From Metellina segmentata (Eukaryota > Arthropoda > Arachnida > Araneae > Tetragnathidae), in assembly GCA_947359465.1 (NCBI GenBank), contig OX375882.1, positions 50,659,509 to 50,723,508 of the forward strand: a DNA stretch of 64,000 nt. The letters run 5' to 3'. Below, piece by piece: positions 10,857 through 23,105 of this stretch. Within the stretch, counting starts at the first letter, position 1. Each line of letters opens with the position of its first letter. The position numbers were made by a program, and so were the translations under genes. The notes below the pieces were generated by a model. That model did not search any database, was not told the origin of the DNA, and was given only the letters and a program-made list of their open reading frames with translations.

Positions 10857-12052
10857 CACAGAAGATCCAAAACAGTATGACCACCTACTCAATATTGCGT
10901 TGCGCCTCCTCTGGCCTGCAAAACATCTGCAACTCGCCTGGGTATAGATGCCACAAGTTCTTGGTACATGATTTGAGACAGGTTGTACCAAATGTCTAAG
11001 CAGTAGTCACGCAAAGTCGAGATATTCGGACATGGTGGTGTTTGAGCTCTGAGCTGCCGCTCCATGACGCCCCAAATGTGCTTTATCGGATAAAGATCCG
11101 GCTTGTTAGGTGGCCAGGACATTAAATGGAATTCATCAGTAAGCTCCTCGAACCACTCCAACACAATCCGAGCTTTGTGACATAGAGCGTTGTCCTGCTG
11201 GAAGATTCCATTCCCAGTTGGGAAGACAGACGCCATGTAAGGGTGCAACTGATCCGCAATGGTGTTCAGATAGTTCGCAGCGTTCATGGTCTGTTCTACC
11301 ACAACTACGGGTCCCAGAGTCGCCCATGAGAACGTCTCCCAAAGCATAATACCGCCACCACCAGCATGTGTAGGACATGCTGTACAAAAGAGGGGCGCAC
11401 CCTGACACGACCATCGACGTGATGAATGAGAAATCGGGATTCATCTAACCAGGCAACTCCTCCACTCATCCATGGTCCAGTCTCGATGTTACCGGGCCCA
11501 CTGTAGGCGTATATGACAATGACGCTTGGTCAACAGAGGCACATGAGTGGGACGTCTGCTGCATAGTCCCATATCCAACAGTGTCCGCTGAACTGTGTGT
11601 TCCGAAACACTTGCGCTTGGACCTGCATTATATTGGGATGTCAGCTGAGGCAAAGTCTGGAGACGATTTTGCTTTACCAAGCGGGACAGTCTCCGACGTC
11701 CTTTTTCTTTGATGACGCCTGAACGACCAACACCTTGGCGTCTACTGCTGGTGTCACCGTCATTTATCCACTTTGCATGAATACTAACATCGACAGATCG
11801 TGAACAACCTACCAGTCGTGCAGTTTCGGTGATACTCCTTCCGAGTCTTCAGGCCATTACGATCTGCTCTCTATCAATATCGCTTAAACCAGCAGCTTTT
11901 CCCATCACTCACAAAAGTAAGTGCAAGAATGATTACTTACCTTCTCCATCAGCAGTTAAATACCATTCTCACTTTATCGCGTGCCCTCCACGTCATCAAG
12001 ACGAGTTCATTGAAAAATGTTGGGATGGTCATAATGTTTTGGCTCGTCGGTG
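10857..12052 (-). mobile_element. Tc1-like element A
   Basis: The terminal inverted repeats are about 28 bp: 'gatccaaaacagtatgacca' at 10866 and, on the other strand, 'gagccaaaacattatgacca' at the right end. TA dinucleotides flank both ends (10855-10856 and 12053-12054). Length is about 1.2 kb, close to a complete Tc1 element. The transposase reads leftward. Confidence 0.92.
10889..11906 (-). pseudogene. Tc1-family transposase, near full length but mutated
   Basis: The start is likely MGKAAGLSDIDREQIVMA at 11906, with the paired helix-turn-helix region following. HTVQRTLLDMGLCSRRPTH lies at 11540-11600. DDE motifs are in order: WLDESRF (first Asp, near 11450), GIFQQDNALCHKA (second Asp), then WPPNKPDLYPIKHIW. 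In active Tc1 enzymes the last motif is NPIEHIW, where Glu is catalytic. Here codon 11081-11083 encodes Lys, a single G-to-A change. Frameshifts and stops break the N-terminal half, whereas the last 152 codons (10889-11347) remain open. The enzyme is inactive. Confidence 0.9.
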
Positions 12053-12194
12053 TATTTTTAAATGTGCATCCTAACCACGATGGGATCGAGTGAATAATAA
12101 AAGTGCAAGATCCAACTAATTTTAATTCAAGTACCACAAAATTCCCTGGGTCGCTGTAATCCAGTTCGAAGAATAATGTTTTAGAAACAGGAGA

Positions 12195-12458
12195 GTAAAA
12201 AGTTCGAAACTAGGCTTAACCAAAACCTCGAGCACGTGTATGTTAAATATGTCGTGATCTCAATTGCCCTCCTGTTGGCTTGTTGTGGAAGTTTTGAGAG
12301 TGCTGCGTCAGATAAGCTGTTTTACCCAATCATCTAACCGTAGTTGAAAATTACGAGGTGTCCATAGACCTTTTCCCTTCGGAATTGATCCCGGAATATC
12401 GCCAATAGCTCATTGTGTTGCACCAGTGCTCCGTTAATGCAACTATACCTACCGAACA
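12195..12458 (+). mobile_element. SINE-A copy, diverged
   Basis: Recognisable blocks include 'gttaaatatgtcgtgatctca', 'ggaagttttgagagtgctgcgtcag', 'gaaaattacgaggtg', 'attgatcccggaatatcgccaatagc' and the tail 'aactatacctacc'. The head is degraded. Confidence 0.8.
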
Positions 12459-14675
12459 TAGACTTCCCATACAAGTAACGTGTGACACCCAAGGCAGTAT
12501 TGTCCTCCTAAAATACAAAAGCACTGATCATTTGCTCCGAATAATGTTAAATTATATGCATAGTGAAACTAATCAAAGTCCATTTGTGAAAAGGACGTCT
12601 ACCGTACATCTCTGAGGCTGATGATTTGAAAGGTTTCTCCGATTCGGCTTAGTATAGTATATAGAATATAGTTCGTTCTATGAGCAATTCGTAAAATGAT
12701 TCAATAACTCTGGATTTCCTTGACTATTCCACAATAACAGGCCTTTCAGACAATGCTGAATCCTAAATACTAAATTTCCAAAATATGACGATGGATTCTC
12801 GAAATTGTGGATTTCGATATTACATAGTTTAAAACTAAATACCAGATTTCTTCAAGAGTTCATATGAATGATATAACTTTTCCTATGTGAATAAGCTAAT
12901 GCAGATTTCATATGCAACCGATAGGATATGAGCTTTGTACTTCATTTTTTAACTATAATTTTATATGGAAAAGAGGCAAACACGCGAATGTGATGTTTCA
13001 ATTTGATTTAAATTGACGTGGAAATGTTTTAAGATAACAATGGGCCCGTTTCGAGTTCCCTACTAGTGTAATAGTCATAAATCCCTCTGCATCTAAGTCC
13101 CTACAATCATTTGCTTAATTTTCCAATACTTCGGTGCAGTCACGGAAAAAAAAAACCAAACCACCTCCTTTATATCGAGCAGTTTTCATACTAGAGCAAA
13201 TTCAAAGGTATCATTCAATAGGGAATAACGTGTCCTCTATAAATCCAAATCCAAACAAAATTGCATAAAGAGACGTATTCATATGAAATTTTGCACAAAC
13301 AACGACATTTCTAATGGAAACGCCATGTTTTGATGCTATAACCAGATTCTGTATCGTTAAATAAGTCTAAATATGAAATTTCCTGACTACTGCCTTTATA
13401 TCACAAGATAATCAATCCTAATTTTTTTTCAATTTCAGGGATCATCGAAAATTGCTATTTGTAGATCGAGATAGTACCTTACCATATTTGTGTTTCATAT
13501 TTATAGATATAAAAGAGTTTGATCCTTTTTATATAAATTTTACTCCAACAAATTAGATTTGAGGCCATATGCTGGAACTTTAGATTCATTAAAATATGAA
13601 AAAATAAATAATAAAGATCATTTTACTTATTTCTTTTCTTTACTTATTAAACTTCTTTATTTTATCTTTATTTTTTCTTTATTTTACTTATTACACATTT
13701 TAAAGTGCTTGGAACATCTTTGTTCCACGACTTGTTTGAAATCTTTTGATTGGTAACAAATGTACTCGTATTAAGTATAAAAATATTAATTTTGATAAGA
13801 CGGTTAAATTACACCTTGTAGACGTATAATGTACGTGATTGTTTTAAAGGATTTGTGGCTGATGACCTTTATTTTACATATGTAATGGCTACATTATATT
13901 TACCACCATTGGTTTGTATGGAATGATAACTCGATTAGTGGTGTCTTTCGAAACTACCGAATTTCGCTACAATCAAAAGCCTTTAATCAATAAAATTGTC
14001 TTTTATTATTAATATCAAATATCACTGTATTCGTTCTAACTGTAAATTAATTGTGTGTGTTGAATTTTCAATAATTTTAATTGTGTGTTTGAACAATCGT
14101 TTAAACTTTCTATGTAAAATCATTCAATCCACGCCTCGACACAATTTACCAATTTCTTAATGTTGCTTAACTATTCCATGTCATTTGCTTTTTCGTTTTC
14201 CAAGTGATAAGTTTAAGGTAGGGGTATGAAACACAGAACTCACGAAAAAACACGTTTATTTACCCTCATTTAATAATTTTAGTGTTGATTAAAGCGCGTT
14301 CGCTTGGTTTGCATTTCTTAAATATCCTAAGAGAAAAGTAATTCGACGTATAGAAAATATTTATAATATTATTATTTTACAGATAATTTACTGAAATTCG
14401 TTAACCCACCTTCCCTTGATGCACCAGGGTAATGCCAGGTGGTTCACAAAACTACCATTGTAGTGTTCTGATGACTAATGTTAAATTTAACATGCATTGA
14501 AAAAATTTATTAAAACTGTCAGGCTATCTGGAAAGATGCTAACTTATTGATGAATTTAAATAAAAAAGACAAAGCTATGAAAATATCTTTGACTATTTGA
14601 GTAGAACGAATTATGAATTGATATTTTTTCATAAATACGTTTTAGCACTAATTGTTTATTTTTTTTTGATGAGAA
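12459..14675. other. Unassigned AT-rich sequence (2.2 kb)
   Basis: Only short frames occur, of at most 66 codons and of low complexity. No splice-framed exon, repeat or RNA gene was recognised. Confidence 0.4.
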
Positions 14676-14988
14676 GAGACTGCGGTAGCCCACTTAGAAC
14701 GGCAACGGATTAGCAACTGTAGTGTTGCCCGTTTGCAACTAAGTCCAGTCAGACACGGGGGCTGGTGCATCGGCCGAGGCCTCAAATATCCTCACGTTGG
14801 AGTGGTGTTGAAGTTTGGAGAGTGGGATGCCAGCTATGCTGTTGTTCTCGTTGCCTGATAGTGGTTCAAAATTACGTGGTTTTGTCCTTGAATCTTTCCT
14901 TTCAAACTTTCGGAATTGATCCTTGTCAATCACCAAAAAGCCGCTGGGTTACTCCAGTTAGTAGTAAATTAATTACCTACTTACCTTG
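14676..14988 (+). mobile_element. SINE-A copy
   Basis: The head 'gcggtagcccacttagaacggcaacgg' leads through 'ggggctggtgcatcgg', 'cctcaaatatcctcacgttgg', 'tttggagagtgggatgccagc' and 'gttcaaaattacgtgg' to the tail 'attacctacttacc'. Order and length match a full element. Confidence 0.85.
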
Positions 14989-16204
14989 ATGTAAAACATA
15001 ATCATATTGCAATCTTTTAAAAGCTTAAAGCATAACTCAAAATGCTTATATTTTGTTTTACCTCAAAACGAATACTTAGTTTTTAAACTCTTTACAACAA
15101 AAATAATTTATGTCCGTTAATGAGTCTCTTATCCTATGGCGACCAAATATATGATAGAATTAAACAGACTTTTGACAGGAAACTCATCACATTAAGTATA
15201 TCCTGGTTGTTTTTTAAGACACAACATTGCATTTTAACCATCTTACCTTAAAACAGTGCTTTCTTATAAAACTAACATCGTTAGTCTTTTAACTATGCAG
15301 GATAAAAGTCAGAAAACAAATTAAGAAAAGAACGTAAAATTACTCCCGACGAAAACCGAAATTCGTATTTCAACGATGGTGCTTTACTCTAAGACGCACT
15401 TGCAACCTCGGCTTAATGTAATGTAAATGTTTATTGATTTCACATTAAGATTCATAAAAAACATTCACTCTCAAATAACTTGGGAATAGGTTATATTACC
15501 ATGAGTATTTTTATTTCAATCTTTGCATTCACCTATTTACTCATTTGGGACTTCAAAGTGGATTGAAATTGTAAACATATTTTTAAGAAGGTTATTTTAA
15601 AACGTTCATAATGATAAACTTACCTAATTAAAATAAATTAAGACTCTTTATTTAATTTAAACATACCATTCGACATAAAAATCAAAATCTTAATTCGACT
15701 TAAACGATAATTAAATATATCAATAGGTTTGAATTAATTATTATTCTTATCAATCGCGAAAATGTGTTTACTGTCTGTAATAAATGCATATGAAATCTTT
15801 TAAACATGTTTTAAAGAAAGATATCTACCTCTTTGTATTTAAACTTAATAACAGACAATACAACGAAAACCTCGCATTTAATAATTTAAGAGAACTATGT
15901 TCTTTTTCTCCCAATTTCTGGTGAACAGCGCAAAGTCGTTAGAGTCTTTAAAGGTTCAAATATTCATAAAATCCAAGAAATGTTCAATGACATTAAATTG
16001 CCACACAAACTAATATAGCCTATTATGCAGTTTGGTTTATTTGAAAAACAATTAGACCAAAGTCAAATACACTCATTATAGTCATTTTCTTTTCAGAACA
16101 AACCATCGATGAATTTTTCCTCAATTACTCCAGGTAGTATAAACTAAATATCAATAAACTATTTAACACACACACTATAGAGGTTATGGCTGAAAGTACA
16201 TTCT
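14989..16204. other. Unassigned AT-rich sequence
   Basis: No gene or repeat was recognised. Confidence 0.4.
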
Positions 16205-16340
16205 TAGAGTAAAACTCTTACTCTAAGAATATATACTCTCTACTATAAGAATATATACTCTCTACTATAAGAATACATACTCTCTACTATAAGAATATAT
16301 ACTCTCTACTATAAGAATATATACTCTCTACTATAAGAGG
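16205..16340 (+). repeat. 22-bp minisatellite
   Basis: About six units of 'actctctactataagaatat' plus two bases occur here, nearly identical to one another. One carries a single change (acatac). The first unit is degenerate. Confidence 0.95.
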
Positions 16341-17232
16341 TGGTTGTTAATCTACAATATTATAATAATCAAGGAAGCTAAAACAGAATGGGATCATATT
16401 CAAACGGCGAATAAAAAAAACCATAGAATACTTTTAGCTTAGTATAATGGAACATAAATTTGCTACTTTATTGTATGAATGAATTAAAGGTTAACACTAA
16501 AAATAGGCCCACTTAGGAAAAAAAAGACCTCAATAATAAAATAAATATTCAAATATAAGTTTGAAGAAGCAAAATGGGATGTTTACTTTTACCGGAATAT
16601 AAATTTCATATCCAACTTATAAAAATTGTTTTTCAAGATTTTTTCTGTAAAGAGAAAAACGTTTAGTTAAAAAACTGAAAAATAATGATTTCGAAAGCGA
16701 ATGAGAGATTATTATTACATTATTACAAAATTTTAGTCCAATACTCTTTTAGCAGTATGATTCGAATATAGGTATTACTTATTTCAACACCGCAAAAATA
16801 CTAATAAATTTTAAGAAAATGGTTTGGCATGAATAATTTCTGTTTAAGATTTAAATTTAATTCATGGACTTGATAGTTTTGGCAAAAATGCTTTTAATAT
16901 TACTGGAATTTAAACTGCAATAAAAAAAACCTTCAAGTAAAAAATACCAATTCACAGAATACATATGATTTCAAGGTTGAATATCAATTTTAATCGTTAC
17001 AAATATGACATTTCTTTTTACTAGTATATAGTTCCACCTTATATGTATTACAAAAAGAAGCTCCAGAACGTTTCAAATAAGCTCCTTGTCCGAAATTTTC
17101 TGCTTTAAAATGTCATTAGAAAGAATAATAAATATTTCTTAATTTGAATTAATTAAATTAAAATAGTCAACGTTAATTTCTTGCTGAACTGTTAAACTAA
17201 TATTACAAACTGATCAAAACCTTAACTGAAAA
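16341..17232. other. Unassigned AT-rich sequence
   Basis: No gene or repeat was recognised. Confidence 0.4.
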
Positions 17233-18681
17233 GGGGGTCACTTCACGCAGCATTTTTCCTATCTCCATAATGTTAAAAAAGATCAAGTTTAAGGAACATT
17301 TTTAAAAAATTGACCAGTCGTACAGTCACCAAATTTTTTTGTGTGTATTTATTGTATTTTTTTTATTACTTTAATGGGAGCATTTTTTAAAACTTTGATT
17401 AGTTTTTGTTTTAAAAAATCATACGTGGAGTAACATGTGAAAAGTTTCAAAACGATGAAAATATGTGTACATTTTAACCCATTATTTTTTTTTTAAATAA
17501 TTTTTTTGACAAAATCTCTCATTAAAATATCTATTTGTGTTGTACTAATATGTGTGCCAAGTTACAAAGCTATAAGATAAGTAGTTTTTTCAAAAATGTT
17601 CCTTTCGTGTTGAAATTTACACTTTTGAGAAAAAGTGATTTAAAGTAAAAACTTCCCACTAACTATTGCAGACCAGCACCATAGCTTGGATTGCTGGGAT
17701 CATCTGTTAGATCATCTTCTAGTCTACATTTTAACAAGCTAATTTTAATTATAGCTTCCCTGGTTCTATGTAAAATTGCCTTTACCGCTTTCCTTATATA
17801 ATTTTCCAAACAAAAATTTGCATAAATTTTAACCCTTAAAATTTTTTTGAATCATTTTTTTAACAAAATATCTCATTAAAATATTTATTTGTATGTTATT
17901 AATTTGTATGTATAGTTTCAAGGCTATAGGATAAGTAGATAAGTAGTTTTTTCAAAAACGTTCTGTTCAAAAATGTTCAAAAATCTTAATGCCTTGTGCT
18001 TTTGGCATTTTACAAATAAAACACACTGATTTATTACGCTGGAAAAGAGCGGAATGTCAATTACTTCACAGTAGTTAGCACTTGAATTTAAAAAAGCATC
18101 ATATTCTTCAGCACACTGACCCAACTTTTTTTTAGATGCTGAATTACTTATGTTCAAAACTGGTTCTTCTGCACCTTCATTGACTTCTGAAAAACTTTCG
18201 TCACGCTTAATATTTATTCCAAATTTACTTCTTTTAAATGTTTGGTTCTTAAACCGAGGCATAATTCCAGGCAGTGCAAGAAATGACAAAAAGAAATACT
18301 CAAATAGAAGAAATAACGTAGCTATATTTAGCGAGAAAATAGCACGTGCGATAGTATAGAGTAGACAAACTGCTACAACTATTCACTTCTCTTCCTTCCT
18401 CAACAAGTTGCCGATCGAAATAAATTGTTTTAATGAATTTAAAACATTTTCATTAGGCTGAAACACAGCGCATGCATTATGTTTTGGTTTGAAAGTGGAC
18501 GTGGCGATCAGCTGTTTCGGCTTTTCACAGATACAAGCAATTTTTAAAATTTTGTTTTAAATACTTCTAGTTTAGCTAAAGCAAAAATTTTAACTGCATT
18601 AGAAGCAGAAAGTGTTGCAATTTTTTTTTTCAATAGCAATTAAAAAATCATTTTTTGACCGATTTTCGTGAAGTGACCCCC
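17233..18681 (-). mobile_element. Mutator-like element (TIR GGGGGTCACTTCACG)
   Basis: A perfect 15-bp terminal inverted repeat bounds a 1449-bp segment: GGGGGTCACTTCACG at 17233-17247 and its complement at 18667-18681. The flanks 'actgaaaa' and 'tctgaatg' share a CTGAA core and may be a decayed 8-9 bp TSD, as expected for Mutator-like elements. The minus strand carries the start of a transposase-like ORF. The rest is non-coding and includes an internal duplication of about 110 bp (17505-17605 and 17850-17970). Confidence 0.7.
17924..18262 (-). pseudogene. N-terminal fragment of Mutator-like transposase
   Basis: From MPRFKNQTFKRSKFG at 18262 the protein has a basic start and an acidic linker. 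It then shows NSASKKKL and EVIDIPLFSSVI followed by C-V-L-F-V-K-C-Q. This order (MPR..FKR, SASKKKL, IDxxLLSSVI, CxxC) is what I recognise at the N-terminus of arthropod Mutator-like transposase proteins. The frame ends after 113 codons, before any catalytic domain, so the element is non-autonomous. An upstream in-frame Met at 18289 adds nine residues that do not look like the family. Family assignment is from memory of motif order and should be checked by search. Confidence 0.55.
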
Positions 18682-19148
18682 TCTGAATGGGAAAACTTCC
18701 AATTGTCGGTCTTAAATTACAGAATTGTTTTGAAACAATAGACAAATGAAAGGTTATGCGTATCAAAATAGAATAACTCGTAATATATTACTCACATAAA
18801 TACTGTTAAAAAGCATGTAGACTGTATATGCTTTAATCGCTTATTAAAATTTACTAGAGTTAGTCATTAAAAATAGACTCCTAAATAAACATCTTTAATA
18901 CACTCACTGCCAAAAGTTAAGCACGGAGAAGAAAATGTTAATTTCCAGAAGCCAATCTGAATTTGAGAGGCCGAAATTTGCTGCAGAGGCAGATGGAAGT
19001 TGCAAATGTGCTATGTAACAGCCAATTCCGGTTTCGTGTCGAGAAGTATGCAAAAAAGGCAGTCGTATGTATAAGAAGCTAGCATTGTGAAGAGTTAGAG
19101 AATTGGAGTCATGAAGAAAATGATGTTTAAATAAAAAAAAAAACGATA

Positions 19149-20502
19149 TTAATAGGGTATGTGACCACCCCTCATCCTCATACAAAGTTTACAATGTGAG
19201 ACCATGCTTTCCATGAGGTGATCAACCACCCCAGTCAAGTAATCGCCATTCCTCCTGTAGAGAAGTTTACAACTATGTGAGAGTAGCTGGGGTGGGGAAT
19301 ATGCAGACACAGCACGGCCGAGGGCATCCCGAAGGTTTTCAATGCGATTAAGGTCAGGTGTGTACGCCGGCCAAACCATACGCGCAATCCTCTCACCCTC
19401 CAGGTAGTCGTAGACGATGCCAGCTCTATGAGGACGCCCATTATCTACCATTGAAACGAAATAAGGACCAACTGCTGCAGCATACAATCTCACAGTGGGT
19501 TCTACGACTTTATCCCGATACTGGACAGTCATCACAGAACCAAGTCTATAGAAGTGCAGGTCGGTGCGATGTCCCAACGATCGACTCACGATGTGGGGTC
19601 GCCACCGCGATGAACGCCAATGAGTCTGATGGCTTCTCTCTTGAAACAAGCATGATGAATCCAGAGTGTGAGCACGGTGGCCTCGTGTTGAATGAAAACT
19701 ATGAGCTGGAACGGACACCTTTTGCTTTGGGCGGGGGCTGTGCAGGCTGTCGGGGGACTCTGACCACGTCTCGGATAACCTGGCGTACCTAGCACTCCTC
19801 CCACATGACCGGGTCTTCTTTCTTTTTATCATTAGAGACCTTCCCTGCTAATCCGCTGTGGATTTTCGGTAACTCGGACTTATACGGAGGGGATTGTTTC
19901 CATTCAGAAGAAGAAGAAGATGTCCCAACGAAATCACGGCCCATACCACTATGCTTCCACCTCGGAATGCGTGATGCTCGATGATGTTCTGGGGTCGATT
20001 GCGTATGCCTTGTTCTATCCAAACCCTTACACGTTTGTCATCTGGCTCCAGAACAAATCTCGACTCATCCGTGAACATAACGTTAGCCCAATCAGACACA
20101 GTCCAATTCACATGCTGCCGACACCTCTTTAATCGTGTCCCTCTAGATTGGACGGATAGAGGAACACAAACTCGTGGTACTCCATACCTATGTAGCCTTT
20201 GGCGCACAGTAGTGGTAGAGATACCATCTTACCAATGGACGCTGTAACCATAGATGTCACACGTGTGGAGGTGACTCTTCGATTCCGCTTCGGTACAACA
20301 GCAATATATATTGATCTTCCGCGGGGGTCGTAACCCTTGGGCGTCCGGCCACAGGTCTTCCGACAACTGTTTGGCTTGTTTGGAATTGTTTCCATAATCG
20401 TGAAATTATGGAATGATGAACGCCGAAGAAAAGAGCAACATCAGTGATTGATTGACCTGCTTCAAGGCGTCCCACAGAATGATAGCGCTCACTATCTGCC
20501 AT
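19149..20502 (-). pseudogene. Tc1-like transposase B, frameshifted and interrupted
   Basis: The protein starts MADSERYHSVGRLEAGQSIT at 20502 with a helix-turn-helix domain, then a GRPVAGRPRVTTPAED linker. DDE motifs follow in order: VMFTDESRFVLEPDD (first Asp), MVDNGRPHRAGIV (second Asp retained), and WPAYTPDLNRIENL (Glu retained, normally NPIENL). The C-terminus ends in RMRGGHIPY, a typical last motif of this lineage. A frameshift lies near 20240. Between the first and second Asp the sequence ISLGH is duplicated on either side of a foreign insertion (19581-19918), which adds a stop. Catalytic residues look intact, so inactivation came from the insertion and frameshift. Confidence 0.9.
19581..19918 (+). 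mobile_element. Retroposed insertion with (GAA)n tail and 13-bp TSD
   Basis: A perfect direct repeat GATGTCCCAACGA lies at 19568-19580 and 19919-19931. The 338-bp insert ends in (AAG)n at 19907-19920, so its 3' end is on the right. It is richer in G and C than its surroundings, and I see no A or B box, which argues for a 5'-truncated LINE end or a retrocopy rather than a tRNA SINE. The parental element is not in the window. Confidence 0.85.
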
Positions 20503-20785
20503 TAGTCTTCTACAAGCAATAGAAACACGTTAGTCTTAAAAACTATTCGTACGAAAGTTCTTAACACTTTTTACAGCACTTACTTGCAACTCCTCTAACC
20601 CTCAATGCTGGCTTCTTATACTACTGCTCTTTCTGCTATTTCTCGACGCGAAACCGAGATTAGCTGTTACATAACACATTTGCATACTTCCACTTACCTC
20701 TGCAACAAACTGCAACCTCTCAAATTCAGATTGGTTTCTGGAAATTAACATTTTCCTCTCCATGCTTAACTTTTGGCAGTGAGTG

Positions 20786-21284
20786 TAAATTTAGTTAATG
20801 CTGATTTCCTTTTGAGATTGAACAAATATGCGCCATATTTTGATGGTAAAGATTGGTCGACAGTATGTTCCAACAACTCAAGCTAAAGAATGGGTTGGCG
20901 TGTGTGTAATTTCAGAAGTTACGTGCAATCCTAAATTGCTTACGAAGAAAGGCTAAATAAAAAAGTCTAATCTCATCAGGAAACAATTTATTATTTGATA
21001 ATTACGTTAGAGCTTGTTTAAAAATCATTAATTAAAAAAAAAATTTCTTAACAAAAAATATTTTAATACTACGCACATAAATAGAAATCAAAGTTTACTT
21101 GATAAGAAGATTTTTCTCATCAATGAGACTTTATAAAGAAATGTACTCTTTGAATTTCTAAGAAATTGAGTTTGTGATAACATTTCTCGAACCATAATTC
21201 CTTCAGCATGTTACTTTTTCTGTAGTAGTACGGCAGATGCAGTGAAACTAGTTTTACAAAGAGTCAGAAACCAACTTTATGTGC
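20786..21284. other. Unassigned AT-rich sequence
   Basis: No feature was recognised. Confidence 0.4.
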
Positions 21285-21360
21285 AATAGGTCTACTGGTC
21301 AGAGTACAGTCTTTTGGATCCAAAGGTTCCTGGTTCGAATTCGCTGTAAGGCATGCGTGT
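21285..21360 (+). mobile_element. SINE-B-like tRNA head fragment
   Basis: 'aataggtctactggtcagag' and the B box GGTTCGAATTC with 'aaggcatgcgtg' downstream match the heads at 4508-4838 and 5128-5328. The sequence after it is not the shared body. Confidence 0.55.
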
Positions 21361-21561
21361 TTGATCAAGTGGAATGTATGGCCTCTTTTATTAACGGGTT
21401 GTGTAAAGAATCTGTGAATCTATGTGAGGTTTAACTTGAACCCAACTCATGGTGCACTAGGATAACTCTATGTGACTCACAAATCCGCCAATCCCTTAAG
21501 GATTGAGTTCAATAGACTGAGCATTTTATCAAAAAAGAAATTATCTACATTTCACGGTTGG

Positions 21562-21850
21562 AAGATTAACGGATTAACAACCGGAAGGTTACGAGTTCCA
21601 ATCTATCGAAAGCGTCGTGTACGAAGCGGATGGTGCACTTTCAATCTGGCGTAACTTCAAATGTCCTCTCGTTGTCCTGTTGGGGAAGTTTGGAGAGTGG
21701 GATGCCAGATTAGGTGTGACAACTTCATCTAACCTTGGCTCAAAATTACATGGTGTCCTCGGATCTTTCCCTTCTGGTTTGGTCCCTGACTTCGCCAATA
21801 GCCCGTTGTATTACTCCAGTACGACGTTAATTAAAATACCTGCCTACTAT
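21562..21850 (+). mobile_element. SINE-A copy
   Basis: The head 'aagattaacggattaacaacc' and B box GAGTTCCAATC come first. The core 'aaagcgtcgtgtacgaag', body 'tttggagagtgggatgccag' and 'caatagcccgttgtattactcc', and tail 'aaaatacctgcctac' follow. Confidence 0.88.
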
Positions 21851-21984
21851 ATTTCACTAACATTATGTGACACAGAAATTGACATTATTAGCGCATGAGT
21901 GCATGGTAACAAACGTATATAAGGTAATAAAATAAACCATCATGAGATTCATCTCTACTTTTAACACTTTGTTCAATGTAGGAA

Positions 21985-22245
21985 GGAAATTGAATTAACG
22001 TCACACTGGAGCAACAAAACGGGCTATTGGCGGCTGTGTCCGGGATCAAACCCGGATGGTAAGATCAAAGGACAATATGTCGTCAATATCTGAGGTCGGG
22101 TTAATATCTGAGATGGCACTCGAAATTCCACACCACGACAACATAAGGACATTCGCGACAGATTTAACGTGTGTCACACCCCATGTACATGATAGTCTTT
22201 AGTTGGACTGATTTACGAGCTAACAGCATCCGGTCGATAATCCGC
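21985..22245 (-). mobile_element. SINE-A copy, inverted
   Basis: The plus strand reads 'gaattaacgtcacactggagcaaca', 'cgggctattggcgg', 'gacagatttaacgtgtg' and 'catgatagtctttagttgg', the complement of tail, body and core in order. The middle is rearranged: a short 'aatatctgaggt' block is repeated. Confidence 0.8.
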
Positions 22246-23105
22246 AACTCGCGACCTGGCTAGCGAGGCATCCTATTAGAATACAGTATCCAAAGAAAGG
22301 TATAATACAGTATCCAAGGAAGGTATAAACTGGTTGGAAATTATGCTGTGGCATTGATGTCCAGGAGGAAAGCTCTAAATAGGCGGCGAGGTATAAGAGA
22401 TCCCACTACCTCGTAATAAAAACTAAATATTTGTTATGTGCGAAATACGTTTATTTAAAGTTTTTAAACCTATGAAGATTTTTTTCTTAAAAACTCTTTA
22501 GTTTAATGTCGTTTACAAAGTTTAGCAGGAATTGCTAGAGACCAATGGGCCACGTTTGGTTAATTTCACCGATGTTTCTAGCATCGGAGTAGAAGCAATA
22601 TCTAGTACATTGTAGGGCAAATTTTAATTTTAGCAGTATAATTTGACATAATCATTGTTTGACACAGCTTAATAGGACATCTTTACATACAATCTTAAAA
22701 AGTGATATAACGTTTTGAAATACAAGTAGAATTAGTATACCAAGGTAACTTTTTAACGTAATACAATGATTTTTACTTTGTTTCAAACGATATCACTTTT
22801 TCTTTTCGTCTTTTTTTTTTATCGAACAAGTATTTTTCATTGATGTTTCACAATATCGTAATATTTAAAACTTTAGTTAGTAGGTGAAGATTAAGATTAT
22901 TATGATGTAAAAAAAATTCAAGCAGTGAGTAATGAATACATTTAATTTCTATTTTATTCTTTGAGTAATTTGTTATAGTTTTATTGAGATAAAAGGCTGC
23001 TGCTCTCTAAATCCTACCTTCTCTATACCATGCCTACTAGTATCAAATTTTGACCAACCGAAAGGTTAAACAAAAACTTGTTTAGTAATTTCCTCTTTCC
23101 AAATA
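22246..23105. other. Unassigned AT-rich sequence
   Basis: No feature was recognised. Confidence 0.4.

Larger units (their letters stand above)
18901..20785 (-). mobile_element. Tc1-like element B with about 215-bp inverted repeats
   Basis: It starts 'cactcactgccaaaagttaa' after TA (18899-18900) and ends with the complement before TA (20786-20787). The two ends stay similar for roughly 215 bp, about 18901-19115 against 20570-20785. This is the long-TIR architecture seen in some Tc1 lineages. The transposase reads leftward and is split by a retroposed insertion at 19581-19918. Confidence 0.9.
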
